NCBI RefSeq assembly: GCF_030035675.1
Contig: NC_084482.1
Location: 228,724,943-228,788,942, forward strand
DNA: 64,000 nt
Reading direction: 5' to 3'
Source: Rhineura floridana
Lineage: Eukaryota; Chordata; Lepidosauria; Squamata; Rhineuridae
Within the stretch, counting starts at the first letter, position 1; every line of letters begins with the position of its first letter. The translations under genes and the position numbers were made by a program. Under the pieces are notes generated by a model. It saw only the letters and a program-made list of their open reading frames with translations. It searched no databases and was not told where the DNA came from. This document shows positions 59,536 through 64,000 of the stretch, one piece after another.

Positions 59536-59640
59536 GGAGGCCCACTGTGAATTGTTTGCAAGGCACTTTGAAGGTAAAGTTTCTCACCTCCGTAGCAGTC
59601 TTGATGCCCCCTGTGCTTTCCTGCTGTTGGAGCCAAGGTG
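59536..59640 (+). mobile_element. L2 LINE fragment
   Basis: GGAGGCCCACTGTGAATTG to GCAGTCTTGATGCCCC reads EAHCELFARHFEGKVSHLRSSLDAP, like the L2 pre-RT segment EARCNAFARHFQEKI at about 4240. Confidence 0.6.
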
Positions 59641-59834
59641 AAAGGAGTTAATTCTGCCAATGAGAAGACTCTTCTAAGCAGCTAACATTGTCCTGTTTCA
59701 TGCTTACTGACTCCTAGGAATGTCTGTCGTTGGAGAAGGTGTTAAAAAGCATCTCATTCTCAACCCAGCAGCAAAAACAGGCAGGAGGGTGGCTGTCACT
59801 ATCATTAATATACCCTGCGCTTCTGTATGCAACC

Positions 59835-59995
59835 TGTATTTATTTATTTATTTAACAAAATCTATATACTGCTTACTTGACAGAAAGCCTCTAAGTGGTT
59901 CACAAAGAACAATTTAAAATATGCATTTACAAGAGAGAAATTAAAAGAGAAATCTAACAGGTAAAGGAAACAGGATTTAGGCTCACCTAAGCTGT
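59835..59995 (-). mobile_element. L2-like 3' tail
   Basis: TTTATTTATTTATTTAACAAAA and AAGCCTCTAAGTGGTTCACAAAG: the reversed tail of an L2 like that at 2300-2360. Confidence 0.55.
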
Positions 59996-60089
59996 TCCCT
60001 CAAAACCTTTCTTTAAAAATGTGCATGGTATGTTTATTTTTAATGTGGAAAAGGGTCACCGGCCAGAAAGGGGCTTCCTGCCTCCCCTC

Positions 60090-61217
60090 GCATTTTAAAG
60101 TTGCATAAATCTTCTGTTGTCATTACTTTAGCCTTTTTGATGTTCAGCTGTAGTCCTGCTTTTGTGCTTTCCTCTTTCACTTTCATCAGCATTTGTTTCA
60201 AATCATTACTGGTTTCTTCTAGTAGTATGGTATCGTCTGCATATCTTATATTATTGATATTTCTCCCTCCAATTTTCACACCTCCTTCATATTGGTCCAA
60301 TCCACCTTTCCATATGATATGTTCTGCGTATAGATTAAATAAATAGGGTGATAAAATACATCCCTGTCTCACACCCTTTCCGATGGGGAACCAATCGGTT
60401 TCTCCATATTCTGTCCTTACAGTAGCCTCTTCTGCGGAGTATAGGTTGTGTATCAGGACAATCAGATGCTGTGGCACCCCCATTTCTTTTAAAGCATTCC
60501 ATAGTTTTTCATAATCTACACAGTCAAAGGCTTTGCTGTAGTCTATAAAGAACAGGGTGATTTTCTTCTGAAATTCCTTGCTCCGTTCCATTATCCAACG
60601 TATGTTTGTGATATGATCTCTGGTGCCTCTTCTGTTTCTAAATCCAGCTTGGATGTCTGGCATTTGTTGCTCCATATATGGTAAGAGCCTTTGTTGTAGA
60701 ATCTTGAGCATTACTTTACTTTCATGGCATATTAAAGCAATACAGGCATAACCCCCTTAAAGTCGCTTCACTTAAAGTCGCCTTGCTATAAAGTACATGC
60801 TCCGTACTCCACCATACCCCACTTTAACGTACACACTTCACAATAACGGACACTTTCATGGCATGATGCTGCTGCTATCTAGTGGCTATTGCAGTGCAGT
60901 ACACTTTAAGTACATTGCTTCACGTTAAGTACATTTTCACTTAATATACATGCTCTGGTCCCATTGCGTACATTAAAGCCGGGTATGCCTGTAGTTTGAT
61001 AATTACAGCGTTCCCTGGGATCCCCTTTCTTTGGAATTGGGATGTATATAGAACGCTTCCAGTCTGTGGACCATTGTTTAGTTTTCCATATTTCTTGACA
61101 GATGTTTGTCAAAATTTGGACAGATTCAGTCTCAGTAGCTTGTAGCAACTCTATTGATATGCCATCTATTCCTGGTGATTTGTTTCTTCCAAGAATTTTA
61201 AGAGCAGCTTTTGTAAT
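60090..61217 (-). mobile_element. BovB LINE, split by a mariner-like MITE and cut by a Ty3/gypsy LTR
   Basis: The minus-strand RT half reads NRRGTRDHITNIRWIMERSKEFQKKITLFFIDYSKAFDCVDYEKLW...[24 protein letters not shown]...IRYADDTILLEETSNDLKQMLMKVKEESTKAGLQLNIKKAK. The YADD box is intact in a 223-residue open frame (60711-60040), the best-kept BovB RT here. The linker lies at 61217-60994. The 5' end is lost at the gypsy junction. Confidence 0.9.
60743..60991. mobile_element. Tc1/mariner-like (pogo/Tigger-type) MITE
   Basis: The ends CAGGCATAACCCC and GGGTATGCCTG are flanked by TA (60741-60742 and 60992-60993). Removing it restores the BovB sequence. 249 bp, noncoding. Confidence 0.8.
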
Positions 61218-62570
61218 ATTTGTAAGAGTTGAAATGAACTCCAAACAGTGTTTAGAAGGAACAAACTTTATTGAACAGTCTGTTGCTCAGAACCAAGAGC
61301 TCTAGTTTCATTTTCCAACTGGTCCCATCCCCAACTGATTCCCCCATACAACTGTATCTAATTCACTTGAGTTCCTACTCACATTACATCTCTCTCTCTC
61401 TCTTTTTTAAAGAAAAAAGATAGAAACTACTGTCTATATCGAATTGGTTTTCTGATCACTCTGCCTCTTGATGTAGTTACAGGTAACTCAGAGTCCAAAA
61501 TCTTTTCTGGTATATCTCTGGCACTTTGTGCTACAGCTGTTCCCACTTTTGTTGTCTTGAGACACTGATAGGTCTACCTCTTCTGCAGTTGCAGTCTCAG
61601 TAGTCTCATCCATTTTTGGTTCACAACTTGGAGTGCTTTGAAGATCTCTTCTGTTCCGTCTGTAGACAGCTAAATCATCAGTCTGAACCGAATATGATCT
61701 TGGAGTCATGTTTTGTCCAGTCACTCTCACTGGTTTCCACACTCCATCTTGCCAAACATTAACAGAATCACCAACCTGCAAAGGTGGTAAAGGCTTTGAA
61801 CCTTTGTCAAAGGGAAGCTTCTGTTTTTCTTGTCTTCTCTTCAGATGTGTCTGTATGTCACCTTTTACCTGCTGAGGTAGTAACGATGGTGCTGAGGTAG
61901 GCAACCTGGTTCTTAAATGTCTCCCCATTAAACGTTGTGCAGGTGAGGCTGTATCTACTGTAGGCGTATTTCTGTAATCCAATAAACTAAGATAAAGATC
62001 TGTGTTATTCAGACTAGATTTCTTAAGAATGCTCTTTACTGTTTGGATCGCTCTTTCTGCCATTCCATTTGATTGAGGAAATTGTGGACTGGATGTTGTG
62101 TGAACAAAGTCCCAATCTTTGGGAAACATTTTAAAGTCTCTAGAGCAAAACTGAGGGCCATTATCACTGACAACCTCTTCAGGTATACCATGTCTTGCAA
62201 ATATAGATTTGCAGTGTAAAATTACTGATCTACTTGTAGTGTCTTCAAGCAAACATATTTCCACATATTTTGAATAATAACCAACCAAAAGTAGATAGTC
62301 CTTTCTTTGAAATTCAAACAAGTCCATTCCTAGCTTCTGCCAAGGTCTTCTTGGAATTTCATGAGGTAACATTGGTTCTTTTTGGTTTTTATTTCTGAAG
62401 GTGTGACATGTGGTACATGACAGTACCAATTCTTCAATTTGGGCACACATACCTGGCCAATATACAGCTTCTCGTGCCCCCTTTTTACATAATTCAACAC
62501 CAAGATGACTCTCATGTATAATATTCAATATCTCTTGTTATCCTCTGCCTGTTCTGCCATTGAGGACTTT
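61218..62570 (-). mobile_element. Ty3/gypsy element fossil: integrase and LTR-like end
   Basis: On the minus strand 62528-61488 encodes a gypsy-type integrase: the H2C2 zinc finger (HESHLGVELCKKGAREAVYW, LSCTTCHTF), the DDE core (MDLFEFQRKDYLLLVGYYSKY; SDNGPQFCS; SNGMAERAIQTVKSIL) and the C-terminal VGDSVNVWQ region. 61218-61480 is probably the 3' LTR. The integrase frame is long and open, but the rest of the element is absent, so it is a broken fragment. Confidence 0.85.
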
Positions 62571-62900
62571 CTTGGATCATTTTTTGTCTGGTTGCTCTCC
62601 CTTGACCTTACCACCATGGGTGACCTTGCTGGGAGTACATGACTCCCGACAGCATCACTCACAGGGTTCATTGGAACATGCAAGCCCACTCACTACTGCA
62701 AGGTGACGATCCAGCAAACATTCCTCATAGGACAGGGGAGTGATAATCTTGGGGACACATTGATCTCTGTCCTTGCTTGGATGCTGGTCTTCCAGACATT
62801 TTATGCAATGGTCTGCATCTGAGAAAAAGAGTTATTTTAGCATCCATGTTTCCTCACTTACATCTAGAATTACCTACCATGTGGTAGGCATGATGGTGCA
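62571..62900. other. Unassigned, repeat-like
   Basis: CTTGACCTTACCACCATGGG...GGAGTACATGACTCCC looks like a dispersed element, but I cannot name it. Confidence 0.3.
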
Positions 62901-62904
62901 ACCT

Positions 62905-63280
62905 TAATCGTGTTCAGTCAGGTTCAGACCAAGATTTATGCCACCTGAGCTCCAGCCGCCAACCCTCCTGTTTCATCACACACAGGTTATTGGAGTACCA
63001 AGATAACCTATCTGCTCCACAGTGATGGTGAGGGCACTCACAAGCGATCGTGTCAATGGCTCAATGCATCTCACTGTTCCACAGTGAGAGAAAAGCTTGG
63101 AGAGAAGCACCTGCCATGTCAGCCAGGAAATCGCCCAGGGTATTGAGGAATCCATCAGATTCCATAAGGGCAGACCATCTCAATGGATCCAAATGGGTAC
63201 TGAGACATCCCCAGGGTTGTCATGGAGACCATGAAGTCCCAAGCTGGACCCTTCCTGAAATCCTGGAAAGTTACTACTGG
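62905..63280 (-). mobile_element. L2 LINE 5' region fragment
   Basis: GAGGGCACTCACAAGCGATCG and ATGGCTCAATGCATCTCACTG parallel the L2 at 4530-4600 (reversed endonuclease-to-RT linker). They belong to another L2 subfamily. Confidence 0.5.
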
Positions 63281-63285
63281 TCAGT

Positions 63286-63425
63286 ACAGACCAGGGAATG
63301 GCAAACCTGTGTTCCTGCAGATGTTAAAGGACTCCAGTTCCAGTCAGCTTGACCAATGGTCAGGGATGATGGATGCCATAGCTCAGCCGCATCAGCCTAA
63401 GGGCCACAGGCTAGACACCCCTGGT
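63286..63425. mobile_element. Decayed palindromic hAT-like MITE
   Basis: It carries CTGCAGATGTTAAAGGACTCC, CCAATGGTCAGGGATGATGG and AAGGGCCACAGGCTAGACACC, as in the common squamate hAT-type MITE. Inverted ends are recognisable but diverged. Confidence 0.5.
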
Positions 63426-63571
63426 GTAGCCAGCACTGAGTAAGGTAGTTTCCTATATTGCTTGCTAAACACCAGCATGGCAGCTGAATCCGCTGCCCTG
63501 AGACCATGTCCTGTTAGTATTTTAAGCAACCATGTCACGTGACCCATGCATGCATGTTTTCCTACAGAAAC

Positions 63572-63892
63572 TGTGCATAGAAATTTTAGAATGTGAGATG
63601 AAAGCTGCTCTTAAAATACTGGGAATAAACAAATCACCTGGAGCAGATGGCATGCCAATAGAGTTGCTACAAGCAAGCAGACTGAATCTGTCCACATTTT
63701 GACAAAAATCTGTCAACAAATATGGAAAAGAAAACAATGGCCCACAGATTGGAAGTGTCCAATATATATCCCAATTCCAAAGAAAGGGGATCCCAGGGAA
63801 TGCAGTAATTATCAAACTATTGCCTTAATATCCCATGCAAGTAAAGTAATGCTCAAGATTCTACAACAAAGGCTCTTACCATATATGGAGCC
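63572..63892 (+). mobile_element. BovB LINE fragment at the window end
   Basis: It carries the BovB linker (ATTTTAGAATGTGAGATGAAAG...) to TCTTACCATATATGGA, the same site at which the copy at 48192 is interrupted. Confidence 0.85.
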
Positions 63893-64000
63893 AGGGCCGC
63901 ATTATGACTTTCGTGAGCACTACGCTCTTTTCCTTTCGTGGGCCCCTCCCACCATAATAATATCAATATTAAAAATTATTTTTATATAACTTTAAATACT
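63893..64000. mobile_element. hAT-like element, second copy, cut by the window end
   Basis: GCCAGGGCCGCATTATGAC...GTGGGCCCCTCCCACC matches the reversed right end of 47880-48191, with an extra stretch of about 24 bp after TTTCGTG. Confidence 0.75.

Overview
The window looks like a squamate reptile (lizard or snake) chromosome, from a repeat-rich part of the MHC class II region. The clade call rests on many BovB LINEs, Sauria-type SINEs that share the BovB tail, CR1 and L2 LINEs with reptile-style 3' ends, a squamate tRNA-type SINE, and MHC class II exons with split-gene structure. No gene is complete inside the window.

Host genes. (1) MHC class II alpha: an alpha2 Ig-domain exon and a TM/cytoplasmic exon on the minus strand (11036-12019), and a second, damaged set just upstream on that strand (14343-14985). 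(2) MHC class II beta: beta2 and TM exons on the plus strand (48554-49108), frameshifted. No leader, alpha1 or beta1 (peptide-binding) exon was found for any of them. (3) KRAB-type C2H2 zinc-finger genes: two poly-finger exons on the minus strand (about 17.7-20.0 kb and 53.1-54.7 kb), three decayed KRAB A-box exons (682, 43889 and 46081) and four tandem KRAB B-box-like exons (37.5-41.8 kb). On the minus strand the order KRAB-A (44.0 kb), four KRAB-B exons (41.8 to 37.5 kb), poly-finger exon (20.0 kb) would fit one large exploded gene.

Two old segmental duplications organise the window. Block A (354 to about 5060) pairs with block B (41992-46388) and carries the KRAB-A exons. Block C (about 17112-22600) pairs with block D (about 52491-57500) and carries an env fossil, a zinc-finger exon and a BovB LINE.

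Between and inside these lie transposons: an L2 with a nearly intact reverse transcriptase (2300-4630); a nest of BovB, L2, CR1 and two further LINE insertions (28.2-36.6 kb), one of them an L1 derivative with ORF1 only and a perfect 20-bp target duplication; hAT-like and mariner-like MITEs with clean target duplications; LTR-element fossils (ERV LTRs and env, Ty1/copia, Ty3/gypsy); and a five-unit tandem repeat in which each unit carries an octamer-like motif.

The most unusual signal is a 927-bp inverted-repeat insertion (37968-38894) whose two arms each carry a hammerhead-ribozyme-like fold, and a third, diverged hammerhead-like fold at 43438-43480. This suggests Penelope-like (PLE) pseudo-LTRs. 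Coordinates of old repeats are approximate unless target duplications are quoted.
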